This document shows, piece after piece, positions 55,333-64,000 of a stretch of DNA of 64,000 bases. The position numbers and the translations under genes are program-made. The stretch's first letter is position 1, and each line of letters opens with the position of its first letter. A model generated the notes under the pieces. The model saw only the letters and a program-made list of their open reading frames with translations. It was not told where the DNA came from and searched no databases. The DNA comes from WS-2 sp036507005. GTDB taxonomy: Bacteria > Eisenbacteria > RBG-16-71-46. Location: contig DASXQT010000021.1 of assembly GCA_036507005.1 (NCBI GenBank), forward strand, positions 28,498 to 92,497, read 5' to 3'.

Positions 55333-58300
55333 ATGAAGCGGCGCTCCCTGCCCCCCGCGCTCCCATTCGCCCTGCCGATCCTGCTCGCCGCATGGCTCGC
55401 CCCGGCCGCCGAGGCGGGCCCCATCCAGCTCGTGGCGCAGGACGATCGCGGCGTGACGCTGAGGCTTACCGTGCCGTCCTACGACCTGGGCGCGCCGGGG
55501 GAGGACGGCCGGCAGGAGATCCTGATCCAGGACCTCGACCTGCTCGACGTGCCGGGGCGGCCCAAGCTCCCGTACGCGACCACGCTGGTGGCGATCCCGC
55601 CGGGAGCGAAGGCGGTCGCCGCGGTGATCGAGAGCGGCGCGGAGGAGGCCCGCGACGGGTTGCATCTCACGATCGGCGAGCGCCCCATGATCCGCCCCGA
55701 CCGCGCGGGCCTCGACTGGGTCGCGACGCGCGAGCCGGTGGGCCCGATCGCGGACGGGGCATGGCCCCGCTCGCCGGTCGACGTCGGCGAGCCGTTCAGC
55801 CTGCGCCGGCAGCGCGTGGTGCTGGTGACGCTCCAGCCGTTCCGCTACGACGTCGCGGCCGGACGCCTGTGGACGCGCACCTCGGTCACCGTGCGGGTGA
55901 GCTTCGTCGCCGCCGGCGCCGCGCCGCTCGCCGCGGCGGGCGCGCCCGCGCCCGCGGATCGCGGCTGGGAGCCGGTGCTGCGCAGCACGGTGCTCAACTA
56001 CGAGCAGGGCCGCCGCTTCCGCGCCTCGCGCCCCGCGCTCTCGCCGCGCGGGCTCTTCGACCGGCCCGGCCCGTGGCGCGCCGGCCCCGCCGGGGTGCTC
56101 GGCGCCCCGCCCTTCGACGAGTCCGAGCCCGAGGTGCGGGTCCGGATCGAGACCACCGGCGCCTGGGCGCTCGACGCCGCCGAGCTGCTCGACAAGGGCT
56201 ACCCCGCGGGCGTGCCGGTGGGCGAGGTGAGCGTCCACCGCCACGAGTTCCTCGAGGGCGTGCGGGCGCCCAACCCTCCTTACTTCACCCCGGAGGTCCC
56301 GATCGAGGTCGAGGACGCGGACAACGACGGCTTTCTCAGCACCGGCGACCGCATCGTGCTCTACGCGCAGAGCTGGTGGGAGCGCTCGGGTCTCGCCTAC
56401 GTCGGCCGGGTCGAGTACGCGCAGCGCCTGTGGGGCGAGGCGGACTACGTGTACGCGACGCGGGTGCGGCGCCCGGGCCAGCGCATCCTGCCGCGCGGCG
56501 GGTGGAACGGGCTCACGCTCACCCCGCTCGCCTCCTACCCCTACACCCAGCGCTGGGAGCACAACATTAGCTACAACGGCGCCCCCGGGGACACGATCAC
56601 GGACGCGTTCCTGTGGATCCAGCGGCCGCTCTACTACAACCGCGCCGACTCGATCCATTTCGAGATCTACGACCTCGACGCGACCCGCGACGCGAGCTTC
56701 GGCCTGGAGTGGACCGGGCTGCTCTCGACCACGGAGAACTTCGTGTGGGCGGCGATCAAGAACGACGTCGGCCAGATCACCATGGTCGTGGATTCGGCCC
56801 GCTCGGTCGGCAAGGTTTCGTTCTCCGGACGCTCCACGATCCCCGGGACCGCGCTGAGCGAGGGGTCGAACAACCGCTTCCTGATGTGGGGCAAGGACCA
56901 CGACGCCCCGCCCGATCCCTCGGCCAACCGCTTCCCCGACGTCGGGCTCGACTTCTTCGAGGCCACCTACTGGCGGGCTTACCACGCCCTCCAGGGTTAC
57001 CTGCCGTGCAACAGCGCCGCGGCCACGGGCGACTACGAGATCTACGCCACCGGGTTCACCGACTCGTCGGCGCTGCGGGTGTACGACGTGACCGACTCGA
57101 GCGCGATCCGCCGGCTGAGCGGCGTGCGCATCGAGCGCGCCGGAGGCGGGTACGCCCTGCGCTTCCAGGACAACACCTCAGGTCCGCGCCGCCGCTACCT
57201 GGCCTTCGACCGGCCGAAGGCCCCGCTCACCTCCGACTACGGCCGCGTCGACCGGCCCGCGATCACCACGCTCTACGAGCGCGACAAGGGAGACTACCTG
57301 CTCGTCGTGCCCGAGGAGTTCGCGGACGCGGTCGGCCCGCTCGCCGCGCTGCGCGCCTCCCAGGGCTACGACGTCGTCCTCGCCCGGCTCGACGCGCTGA
57401 ACGACGCCTTCAACGGCGGGCGCAAATCGGCGTACGCGATCAAGCGCTTCATCCGCTACGCGTACGACAACTGGGACGCGCGCTTCGTGCTCCTGGCCGG
57501 CGACGGCAGCGAGGATCCGCAGCAGTTCTCCGCCGCCTCGGGCGTGGACTACGTGCCCACCCAGCGAATCCTGGGCCCGGTGGTCGCCGCCGGCGACATC
57601 GAGTCGTTCAGCGAGGCGATCGTGAGCGACTCGTGGTACGTGTGGTGCGTGGAGTGCGCGGACCCGGGCACCTGGCCCTTCATCCCGGATCTCCAGATCG
57701 GGCGCCTGCCGGTCAAGAGCGTGGAGGAGACCAACGCCGTCGTGAGCAAGCTCGTGAGCTACGAGAACGTCACGCCCGATCAGACCTGGCGCCGCAAGAT
57801 GGTGCTGGTCGCGGACGACATGTACTCGGGGCAGACCTTCTTCGGGGGCTCGGCGGTCTCGACCGACTACTGCCGCCGCACGGGCGAGGTCGTGTTCCGG
57901 CTGATCAGCGAGAAGTGCCGCTCGATCGTCCTCAACGATGCCGGGCTCGGGCAGAGCGATCCCGAGGTATTCAACATCAGCTACTACGTTCCCAACTACC
58001 CCTCGGACCTCGTGGGCTGCACCCAGCGCGACACCTGCCGCTGCGACGCCACCGCGATCGTCAACCGCTCGCGCGCCTTCGCCAAGCCGGCGCTGTTCCA
58101 GCGGCTCGCGGAGGGCCGGCTGTGGTGGAACTTCCAGGGCCACGCCAACGAGCGCGTGCTCTCGCACGAGGCGTTCTACTCCAACGGCTACCAGGGGATG
58201 GGAGACGACAAGGACCAGCTCGCCAACGACGGCAAGCCGTTCCTGTTCACCGCGTTCTCCTGCCACCCGAACGCCTTCGGCCGCTACCAGGAGAACTCGA

Positions 58301-59616
58301 ACACCCGCCAGGGGCCCCCGCTCGGCGAGGACCTCGTCCTGCTTCCCAACCGCGGGGCCATCGCCTCGTGGGCTTCGAGCGGCTTCGAGCTGCTGCCCTC
58401 GAGCGGCACGCGGCACATCAACGTCGCGTTCGCGCGCGCCCTGTTCGACACGCTGCCGATCGACTCGACCGCGTTCGATCCGACCCGGGGCGCCCGCCCC
58501 CTGCTCGGCGAGGTGATCTCGAAGGCCGAGGTCGAGTACCTGCGCCCCTACAACCGGCCGACGGGCAGCCCCGACGAATGGAACGTGATGATCTCCTACA
58601 ACCTGCTCGGCGACCCCGCGACCCGGATCTCGCTGGGCGCGGTGCAGTCGATCCTCTTCGCCAACCAGACCCCGGTCACGAACGGGGTGCCGGTGCGGCT
58701 CTTCACGATCGGTGACACGCTGCGGCTCGAAGGCGATCTGGTCTCGAACGCCCGGATCGATTCGATCTGGATCGAGCGCATCGAGGGCGGGGGCACCGTG
58801 GTCGTCCCGCGGGGCGACTACACCCTGAGCCCGCCGTTCCCGGACGTCACCTATGCGAGCAGCGGCGGGGCGCACTACCACGTGGTCTACCGCACGACGC
58901 TCGCCCGGGGCTCGTACACCTACCGATTCCGGACCCTGGACCGCTACGGCGTGGCGGGCCAGTTCGACGCCGTGTTCCGCTTCGAGACCACGCTGCGGGC
59001 CGAGGGGGGCGTGGTCCGCGACGGCGACGTGCTCTCCCCCTCCGCCAACCTCTCGATCCTGCTCCTGTCGCCCAGCCCGCTGGTGCCCGCGAACGACCTG
59101 GCGCTCACTCTGAACGGGACGCCGGTCCTCTTCCGCGCGGACCCGGCCAACAACGACCAGTCGGGGCGCGAGTGGATCCTCTCCTGGACGCACGATCCCT
59201 ATCCCGAGGGCGGCTACCGGCTCGAGCTGTCGGTCCGGGGCTCGCTGTCCGCCACCCACACGTTCCGGGTCACGAGCCGCCTGCAGCTCCAGAACGCACT
59301 GGCCTTCCCCAATCCTTTCAATGACACGGGCGGCACGGTATTTTCCTTCTACCTCGAGTCCGATCGGCTGGCGAAGGTGCTGCTCCGGGTCTATGCGATC
59401 AGCGGCCGCATGATCTACGAGCGAACGTTGAGCGCGGTGCCGGCCGGTTACCAGCAGATCCCCTGGGACGGGAAGGATGCCGAAGGGAGGGAGCTTGGGA
59501 ACGGTGTCTACTTCTACCGGCTGGAGGTGGAGAACGGCGTGGCCTCGTCGCGCTTCCTGGGACGCCTGGTCAAGCTCAAGAAGCCGCGGCACGTCACCGA
59601 GGACCTGGCGCCCTGA
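55333..59616 (+). CDS. Gingipain/PorU-like C25 cysteine peptidase with FlgD-like C-terminus
   Basis: 1427 residues. Signal peptide (LPFALPILLAAWLAPAAEAG), a long propeptide-like N-terminal part, then the C25 domain from about 640 (DYLLVVPEEFADAVGPLAALRASQGYDV). The catalytic dyad fits the family: His937 in NFQGHANERV and Cys977 in FTAFSCHPNAFG. Ig-like domains and a FlgD-like end follow (NALAFPNPFND, YAISGRMIYERTL, WDGKDAEGRELGNGVYFYRLE). PorU-type enzymes cleave C-terminal sorting domains in type IX secretion. This may be the window's own sortase or a secreted protease. ATG 55333 is chosen from the signal peptide; the frame is open much further upstream without coding character. Confidence 0.92.
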   Translation: MKRRSLPPALPFALPILLAAWLAPAAEAGPIQLVAQDDRGVTLRLTVPSYDLGAPGEDGRQEILIQDLDLLDVPGRPKLPYATTLVAIPPGAKAVAAVIESGAEEARDGLHLTIGERPMIRPDRAGLDWVATREPVGPIADGAWPRSPVDVGEPFSLRRQRVVLVTLQPFRYDVAAGRLWTRTSVTVRVSFVAAGAAPLAAAGAPAPADRGWEPVLRSTVLNYEQGRRFRASRPALSPRGLFDRPGPWRAGPAGVLGAPPFDESEPEVRVRIETTGAWALDAAELLDKGYPAGVPVGEVSVHRHEFLEGVRAPNPPYFTPEVPIEVEDADNDGFLSTGDRIVLYAQSWWERSGLAYVGRVEYAQRLWGEADYVYATRVRRPGQRILPRGGWNGLTLTPLASYPYTQRWEHNISYNGAPGDTITDAFLWIQRPLYYNRADSIHFEIYDLDATRDASFGLEWTGLLSTTENFVWAAIKNDVGQITMVVDSARSVGKVSFSGRSTIPGTALSEGSNNRFLMWGKDHDAPPDPSANRFPDVGLDFFEATYWRAYHALQGYLPCNSAAATGDYEIYATGFTDSSALRVYDVTDSSAIRRLSGVRIERAGGGYALRFQDNTSGPRRRYLAFDRPKAPLTSDYGRVDRPAITTLYERDKGDYLLVVPEEFADAVGPLAALRASQGYDVVLARLDALNDAFNGGRKSAYAIKRFIRYAYDNWDARFVLLAGDGSEDPQQFSAASGVDYVPTQRILGPVVAAGDIESFSEAIVSDSWYVWCVECADPGTWPFIPDLQIGRLPVKSVEETNAVVSKLVSYENVTPDQTWRRKMVLVADDMYSGQTFFGGSAVSTDYCRRTGEVVFRLISEKCRSIVLNDAGLGQSDPEVFNISYYVPNYPSDLVGCTQRDTCRCDATAIVNRSRAFAKPALFQRLAEGRLWWNFQGHANERVLSHEAFYSNGYQGMGDDKDQLANDGKPFLFTAFSCHPNAFGRYQENSNTRQGPPLGEDLVLLPNRGAIASWASSGFELLPSSGTRHINVAFARALFDTLPIDSTAFDPTRGARPLLGEVISKAEVEYLRPYNRPTGSPDEWNVMISYNLLGDPATRISLGAVQSILFANQTPVTNGVPVRLFTIGDTLRLEGDLVSNARIDSIWIERIEGGGTVVVPRGDYTLSPPFPDVTYASSGGAHYHVVYRTTLARGSYTYRFRTLDRYGVAGQFDAVFRFETTLRAEGGVVRDGDVLSPSANLSILLLSPSPLVPANDLALTLNGTPVLFRADPANNDQSGREWILSWTHDPYPEGGYRLELSVRGSLSATHTFRVTSRLQLQNALAFPNPFNDTGGTVFSFYLESDRLAKVLLRVYAISGRMIYERTLSAVPAGYQQIPWDGKDAEGRELGNGVYFYRLEVENGVASSRFLGRLVKLKKPRHVTEDLAP

Positions 59617-61648
59617 GCGCGTCGCGGCGCGCGCCCTGCAGGGCGCTGCCGCGCTCCTCGCGACGCTGATCCTGGCGTGCGCGCCGGCCGCGCGGGGCGG
59701 CGGCCCGGCGCGGCGGAGCGCGCCGACGCCGCCCGCGGCCGCCGCGGCCGCCGCGCCCGCGCCGGGCACCGCGGGCGCCGCGCCTGCGCCGCCTGCCGCG
59801 GCCCCCGCGCCCCCGCTGAGCGCCGCTTCGGCCGCCGTGGTCGACACCATCGCGCGCGCCGAGGACCGGCGCGATTGGGCGGGCGGCGCGCTGCGGCGCG
59901 CGCTGCGGAACGACGACGCGGCGGTGCGGGCGCGCGCCGCGCTGGCGGTGGGCCGGCTCCAGGACTCGAGCACGGTCGCGGATCTCGTGCCGCTGCTCTC
60001 CGATCCCGTCCCCGAGGTCAGGCACGAGGCGGTCTTCGCGCTCGGCCAGATCCGGCACCCGTCCGCCCGCCTGCCGCTCGAGCAGCAGCTCGGGAGCGCC
60101 GACGCCTCCTGCGTGGACCTCGCGATCGAGGCGCTGGGCAAGATCGGCGAGAAGGCGAGCACGCCGCGGGTCGCCGCCTTCCTGCGCAACCCTTCGCCGC
60201 TCCTGCGCGGCGAGGCCGCGGTCGCGCTGTGGCGCCTCGCCGACTCCACCGCGCTCGACCTCCTGCTCGAGCGCCACCGCGACCCCGACCCCGAGGTGCG
60301 CTGGCGCGTGCTCTACGCGCTCGAGAAGATCGTGGCTCCGCGCCGCATCGTGCTGGCCGCGGCGCTGCACCTCGACGACCCGGAGTGGCTGACGCGGGCC
60401 TACGCGGCGCGCACCATGGGGCGGCAGAAGTCGCCGCGCGCCACCGCCTACCTGCTCCAGGCGGCCGCGGATCCCGAGCCGGCGGTGGTGGTGAACGCGA
60501 TCCGCGCGCTCCAGCTGGTCGCCGACACCGCCTGCGGCTTGTGCGCCCGCTCGCTGGCGGGATCGCTCGCGCACCCACATCCCTACGTGCGCGTCACCGC
60601 CGCCGCGGCGCTGGCCGACCCCTTCGCCTGGGCGGTGGCCGACAGCGCCACGCGGGCGGGTGTGCTCGATTCGCTGGCCGCGCACCTGCGCGACCCGGAC
60701 GCCGCCACCCGCGGAGCGTGCGGGCGTGCGCTGCTCGCGCGCCGGGGCGCCGACGCGCTCTCCGCGGTCGAGCCCCTGCTCTCCGACTCGTCGGTGTACG
60801 TGCGGGCCGCCGTGCTCGAGGCGCTCGCCAAGCTCCCGGCCGCGGCCGCGCGCCCGCTGCTCGCCGCCCGGCTCGCCCCGCGCGCCGCGCTGCTCGAGCG
60901 CATGACGGCGGCCGAGGCGCTCGGCAGCCTGCACGCCCGCGAGGCCGTGGCCGCGCTCCGCGCCGGGCTCGCCGACAGCTCGGTGCTGTTCGTGGCCTCG
61001 TGCGCCACCGCGCTCGATTCGCTCGCCGACCGCGCCAGCGTGCCGGCGCTCGCCCAGGCCTACACGGCGCGCGCGCGCGACGCCGACGCCGACGCGCGCA
61101 TCGCGATCCGCGACGCGCTGCGCCGCCTCGCGGGACCCGGCTTCGCGGACAGCGTCGAGCGCGCCAACCCGGCCCGCAACACCCGCCCGGCCTCCGAGGA
61201 TCCCGAGTTCACGGCTCCGCCCGCGGCGCACGGCGCGGTGCTCCACACCACCGCCGGGGACATCGAGTGGTCGTTCTACGGCCGCGAGGCCCCGCAGACC
61301 GTGAAGAACTTCGTGCGCCTCGCCCAGCGCGGGTACTTCGACGGCCTCTCGGTCCACCGCGTGGTGCCCAACTTCGTGATCCAGGACGGCGATCCCACCG
61401 GCACCGGCTCGGGGGGGCCCGGCTACACCATCCGCTGCGAGTACAACCGCCTGCACTACGAGCCGGGCATGGTGGGGATGGCCCTGTCCGGCAAGGACAC
61501 CGGCGGCAGCCAGTGGTTCATCACGCACTCGCCGCAGCTCCATCTCGACGGGCGCTACACCATCTTCGCCCGCGTGACCCGCGGCATGGACGTGGTGCGC
61601 CGCGTGGTGCAGGGCGATCGCGTGCTCAAGGTGGACATCCTCCCCTAG
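59477..61648 (+). CDS. HEAT-repeat lipoprotein with C-terminal cyclophilin domain
   Basis: Up to 723 codons. The coding character begins near 59610 with a lipoprotein signal (ALQGAAALLATLILAC, lipobox LILAC) but no ATG, GTG or TTG lies directly before it. Candidates are ATG 59477, TTG 59495 or GTG 59504 (all overlapping the C25 gene by over 110 bases) or a CTG at 59636. After an Ala/Pro linker come about ten HEAT-like repeats (RAALAVGRLQDSSTVADLVPLLSD-type units). The last ~140 residues are a cyclophilin (VKNFVRLAQRGYFDGLSVHRV, NFVIQDGDPTGTGSGGPG, GMALSGKDTGGSQWFITHS). Probably an outer-membrane-anchored folding factor. Confidence 0.85.
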   Translation: MPKGGSLGTVSTSTGWRWRTAWPRRASWDAWSSSRSRGTSPRTWRPERVAARALQGAAALLATLILACAPAARGGGPARRSAPTPPAAAAAAAPAPGTAGAAPAPPAAAPAPPLSAASAAVVDTIARAEDRRDWAGGALRRALRNDDAAVRARAALAVGRLQDSSTVADLVPLLSDPVPEVRHEAVFALGQIRHPSARLPLEQQLGSADASCVDLAIEALGKIGEKASTPRVAAFLRNPSPLLRGEAAVALWRLADSTALDLLLERHRDPDPEVRWRVLYALEKIVAPRRIVLAAALHLDDPEWLTRAYAARTMGRQKSPRATAYLLQAAADPEPAVVVNAIRALQLVADTACGLCARSLAGSLAHPHPYVRVTAAAALADPFAWAVADSATRAGVLDSLAAHLRDPDAATRGACGRALLARRGADALSAVEPLLSDSSVYVRAAVLEALAKLPAAAARPLLAARLAPRAALLERMTAAEALGSLHAREAVAALRAGLADSSVLFVASCATALDSLADRASVPALAQAYTARARDADADARIAIRDALRRLAGPGFADSVERANPARNTRPASEDPEFTAPPAAHGAVLHTTAGDIEWSFYGREAPQTVKNFVRLAQRGYFDGLSVHRVVPNFVIQDGDPTGTGSGGPGYTIRCEYNRLHYEPGMVGMALSGKDTGGSQWFITHSPQLHLDGRYTIFARVTRGMDVVRRVVQGDRVLKVDILP

Positions 61649-63750
61649 TGCCTTCGATCGAGCCCGAAGCAGAGCGGCGTGCCCGCGGGCCCGCCGCCCC
61701 GCGCCGCGAAGACGTCCCGGTGCGCTCGCCGGCGATGATGGCGGCGGCGCTGGTCGCGGCGGCCTGCATCGCGGTCTCGGTGAGCTACCGCATCTACGAC
61801 CCGGACCTCTGGCAGCACCTGGTGGTCGGCAAGGCGATCTGGCAGCTCCACCGGGTGCCCACCACCCAGCTCTGGTCGTGGCCGACCTACGGGGCCCCGG
61901 ACGTGAACTGGAGCTGGGGGTTCAGCGCGCTCCTGTGGCCGGTGTGGGAGCGGGCGGGGGTGTGGGGGCTGTTCGCCTGGCGGTGGGTGACGGCACTCGT
62001 GGCGTTCGGGTTTCTGTGGGGTGCGGCGCGGCGGATGGGGGCGCGGGGGTTCGCGCCGCTGGTGGTGATGGTGGTGTGCTCGCTGGTGTGGCGAGCGCGG
62101 TCGCAGGTGCGGCCGGAGACGCTGGCGGCGGTGTTGCTGGCGGCGGAGCTGTGGATCCTGGAGGCGCGGCGGCAGGGGGGGAAGGACCACACGGCGTGGC
62201 TGGTGCCCTTGGCGTGGGTGTGGGCCAACGTGCACAACACGTGGTTCCTGGGGTTCGGGGTGCTGGGGTTCCACGCGCTCGACGACCTGCGGCGCGGCCG
62301 GGGGCGCACGGCGCGCGCGCGCGCGCGGCGCCCGGCTCCCGGGCCGCGCGGGGCCTCGCCGCGGGCTGCGGCGCCGCAGCGTGGAGTGTCAGGCGCGACG
62401 CGTCTCCTGTGGGTGGGACTCGCCGCCGTGGCGATCTCGTTCGCGAACCCGTTCGGGTGGCGGGCGCTGTGGCAGCCGTTCGACTTCATCCTGCACCAGC
62501 GGAACGAACCGATCTTCAAGACCATCGGCGAGATGGGCCCGGTGGAGTGGAGCATCTACTGGCGCAAGGGGCTGCCGCTCCTCATGGCGGGCTGGCCGCT
62601 GCTCGCGCTGCGGCGCGCGCGGCGCCGCGGCCCGGACTGGGTCGAGCTCGCGTGCTGCGCGGCGTTCACCGCGCTCGCGCTTCCCGCCCAGCGATTCATC
62701 GGGCTCTACGCGATCGTGGCCGCCCCCTACGTGAGCCGCAACCTCGACCAGTGGCTGCCGCGCCCGGCGTGGCTCGCCCGCGCGCCCCGGCTGGCGCGCG
62801 CGGGCGTCACCGCCGTCGCCTGTGTCGCTTCGGGCTGGGCCGAGTGGTCGCGCATCGAGATGCCGCTCGGCGTCGGCTTCCAGTGGAACAAGTACCCGGT
62901 CAAGGCCTGCGACTACATCGAGGCGCACGGCATCCGCGGGCGCGGGTTCAACCAGTTCGGCTTCGCCGGCTACCAGCTCTACCGCTTCTGGCCCGATCGC
63001 TCGCGCCTGCCGTTCATCGACATTCACCAGGCCGGCACGCCGGCCATCCGCTACGCCTACGCCTGGGTCCACCAGAGCGACGAGGCATGGAACGTGCTCG
63101 ACAAGGCCTACCGGTTCGACTACGCGCTGCTCGGGCGCAGCGGCTTCCAGCGCACGAACCTGCTCGACCGGCTCGACCCCGACAGCACCTGGGCGCTGCT
63201 GTTCGAGGACGACGCGATGGCGCTCTTCGTGCGGCGCGGGGGGCCGTTCGCCGCGCTGGCGCGCGACAGCGCCTACCGCGAGCTGCCGGCCGGGGCGGCG
63301 CGCCTCGATCCGCTGGGTGCGGCGTGCGCGCGGGACCCGGCGCTGCGGGCGCGGGTCGAGGCCGAGCTCGGGCGCGTGATCGCGGCCTCCCCGTTTCACG
63401 CGCAGGCGCTGATGCTGCTCTCCAACCTCGCGCTCTCGGACAGCCGCTACGCCGACGCCCGCGCGCTGCTCGCGCAGGCGCTGGCGATCGACCCGCTGCG
63501 CGAGGGCGTGCATCTCAGGCTGGCGCTGATCGCGCTCGAGGAGCGCCGGCCGCGCGAGGCGCTGCGCGAGGTGGCGCGCGAGCGCGAGGTCGCGGATCCG
63601 AGTGCTCAGCACGACGTGGTGGCGGGGCGCGCGTGGCAGGCGCTGGGCGATCGAGGTCGCGCGCGCGCCTCCTACCGGCGCGCGCTCTCGCGCGAACCGG
63701 CGAACGCCGAGGCGCGCGATTCGCTTGCGGCGCTCGGGGGCGGCGGGTGA
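61648..63750 (+). CDS. Multi-pass membrane protein with C-terminal TPR region (copy 1)
   Basis: 700 residues. A short cytoplasmic N-terminus, then SPAMMAAALVAAACIAVSVSYRIYDPDLWQHLVVGKAIW and about ten more hydrophobic segments. The DPDLWQHLVVGK motif after the first helix resembles the acidic loop of GT-C glycosyltransferases and related DUF families. The C-terminal ~140 residues hold tetratricopeptide-like repeats (ALMLLSNLALSDSRYADARALLAQALAIDPL, RAWQALGDRGRARASYRRAL). An Arg/Pro-rich insert lies near residue 230. GTG 61648 overlaps the upstream TAG. Its 5' end is repeated almost exactly at the start of the next gene. Confidence 0.83.
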   Translation: MPSIEPEAERRARGPAAPRREDVPVRSPAMMAAALVAAACIAVSVSYRIYDPDLWQHLVVGKAIWQLHRVPTTQLWSWPTYGAPDVNWSWGFSALLWPVWERAGVWGLFAWRWVTALVAFGFLWGAARRMGARGFAPLVVMVVCSLVWRARSQVRPETLAAVLLAAELWILEARRQGGKDHTAWLVPLAWVWANVHNTWFLGFGVLGFHALDDLRRGRGRTARARARRPAPGPRGASPRAAAPQRGVSGATRLLWVGLAAVAISFANPFGWRALWQPFDFILHQRNEPIFKTIGEMGPVEWSIYWRKGLPLLMAGWPLLALRRARRRGPDWVELACCAAFTALALPAQRFIGLYAIVAAPYVSRNLDQWLPRPAWLARAPRLARAGVTAVACVASGWAEWSRIEMPLGVGFQWNKYPVKACDYIEAHGIRGRGFNQFGFAGYQLYRFWPDRSRLPFIDIHQAGTPAIRYAYAWVHQSDEAWNVLDKAYRFDYALLGRSGFQRTNLLDRLDPDSTWALLFEDDAMALFVRRGGPFAALARDSAYRELPAGAARLDPLGAACARDPALRARVEAELGRVIAASPFHAQALMLLSNLALSDSRYADARALLAQALAIDPLREGVHLRLALIALEERRPREALREVAREREVADPSAQHDVVAGRAWQALGDRGRARASYRRALSREPANAEARDSLAALGGGG
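61721..61904 (+). repeat. Direct repeat, copy 1 (5' end of the membrane-TPR gene)
   Basis: Matches 63817-64000 in the same coding phase with only 4 differences in 184 bases, at an offset of 2096. The match runs to the window edge, so its full length is unknown. Confidence 0.9.
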
Positions 63751-64000
63751 GCCGGCCGCGGGTGGCGCGCGCGGCCTTGGCGAGCCGCGAGATCGCTCTG
63801 CCGCCGCCGATCGCGCTGCGCTCGCCGGCGATGATGGCGGCGGCGCTGGTCGCGGCGGTCTGCATCGCGGTCTCGGTGAGCTACCGCATCTACGACCCGG
63901 ACCTCTGGCAGCACCTGGTGGTCGGCAAGGCGATCTGGCAGCTCCATCGCGTGCCCACCACCCAGCTCTGGTCGTGGCCGACCTATGGGGCCCCGGACGT
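63747..64000 (+). CDS. Membrane protein, tandem copy 2 (3' truncated by the window)
   Basis: 84 codons seen. GTG 63747 overlaps the stop of copy 1 (GTGA). The first ~24 residues differ from copy 1; from LRSPAMMAAALVAA onwards the protein is identical apart from one Val for Ala, through the DPDLWQHLVVGKAIWQLHR motif. It is a tandem paralogue whose remainder lies beyond the window. Confidence 0.88.
   Translation, partial: MSRPRVARAALASREIALPPPIALRSPAMMAAALVAAVCIAVSVSYRIYDPDLWQHLVVGKAIWQLHRVPTTQLWSWPTYGAPD
63817..64000 (+). repeat. Direct repeat, copy 2
   Basis: Partner of 61721-61904. Differences: one C/T giving Ala/Val, two in the CACCGG/CATCGC His-Arg codons and one silent TAC/TAT. Such identity over coding sequence with silent sites preserved points to recent duplication or gene conversion. 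Confidence 0.9.

Noticed and set aside
57178..60249. A 1023-codon minus-strand open frame
   Set aside because: Antisense to the C25 peptidase catalytic domain; no motif.

Overview
This is a contiguous stretch of a very GC-rich bacterial chromosome, densely coded, with many ATGA/GTGA start-stop overlaps and frequent GTG starts. Several secreted proteins end in FlgD-like, type IX-style C-terminal domains. There is a gingipain/PorU-like C25 peptidase, a split transketolase, lamin-tail proteins and a tmRNA. Together these suggest an uncultured lineage near the FCB superphylum, with Candidatus Eisenbacteria the best guess. That assignment is inference; no rRNA is present to test it.

Left part (1-26 kb): a truncated secreted repeat protein, an asparaginase-II family enzyme, a subtilisin-like protease and a pair of M16-family proteins. 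Next is a pyruvate phosphate dikinase interrupted by a 420-residue intein immediately before its catalytic serine-histidine. Then come a family 2 glycosyltransferase, a CDP-alcohol phosphatidyltransferase, a PATAN/DUF4388 protein, a secreted HExxH protein, a VWA membrane protein, a three-gene secreted/outer-membrane-like unit, an aminotransferase and a lamin-tail protein.

Middle part (26-48 kb): a VapBC toxin-antitoxin pair with an inverted repeat over its start, split transketolase and a GT39-type membrane protein. tRNA-Leu is followed by a cell-wall/RNA housekeeping run (smpB, amidase, gerM-like, murI, rph, rdgB). Next are a VWA/membrane pair and an NTF2-like protein on the minus strand, three minus-strand tRNAs (Pro, Arg, His), ssb and tmRNA. 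The run continues with yggS-yggT-yggU-PNP, a DksA-like protein, lspA-rluD, an anti-sigma-type ATPase, ruvX-mltG, larE, a small membrane protein and tRNA-Val. The orders gerM/rph/rdgB and dksA-like/lspA/rluD resemble Bacillus synteny.

Right part (48-64 kb): an envelope-facing block with a dockerin-like secreted protein, three tandem paralogous Cys-containing secreted proteins, two SurA-type chaperone/isomerases, a large C25 peptidase, and a HEAT-repeat/cyclophilin lipoprotein. It ends with two tandem membrane-TPR proteins whose 5' ends are almost identical at the DNA level.

The most notable observations are: (i) the intein at the catalytic site of PPDK; (ii) a conserved extreme C-terminal WGx(I/L/V)Kx(L/R)YR tail on four signal-peptide proteins that lack the FlgD-like domain, a candidate second class of sorting signal; (iii) M16 proteins without an intact HxxEH site; (iv) a recurrent TTGACn-N17/18-TAnnnT promoter pattern in front of tRNA, ssb and other genes; and (v) a long stem-loop ending in TTTT, with about 120 nt of unexplained sequence before it, between larE and a small membrane gene.
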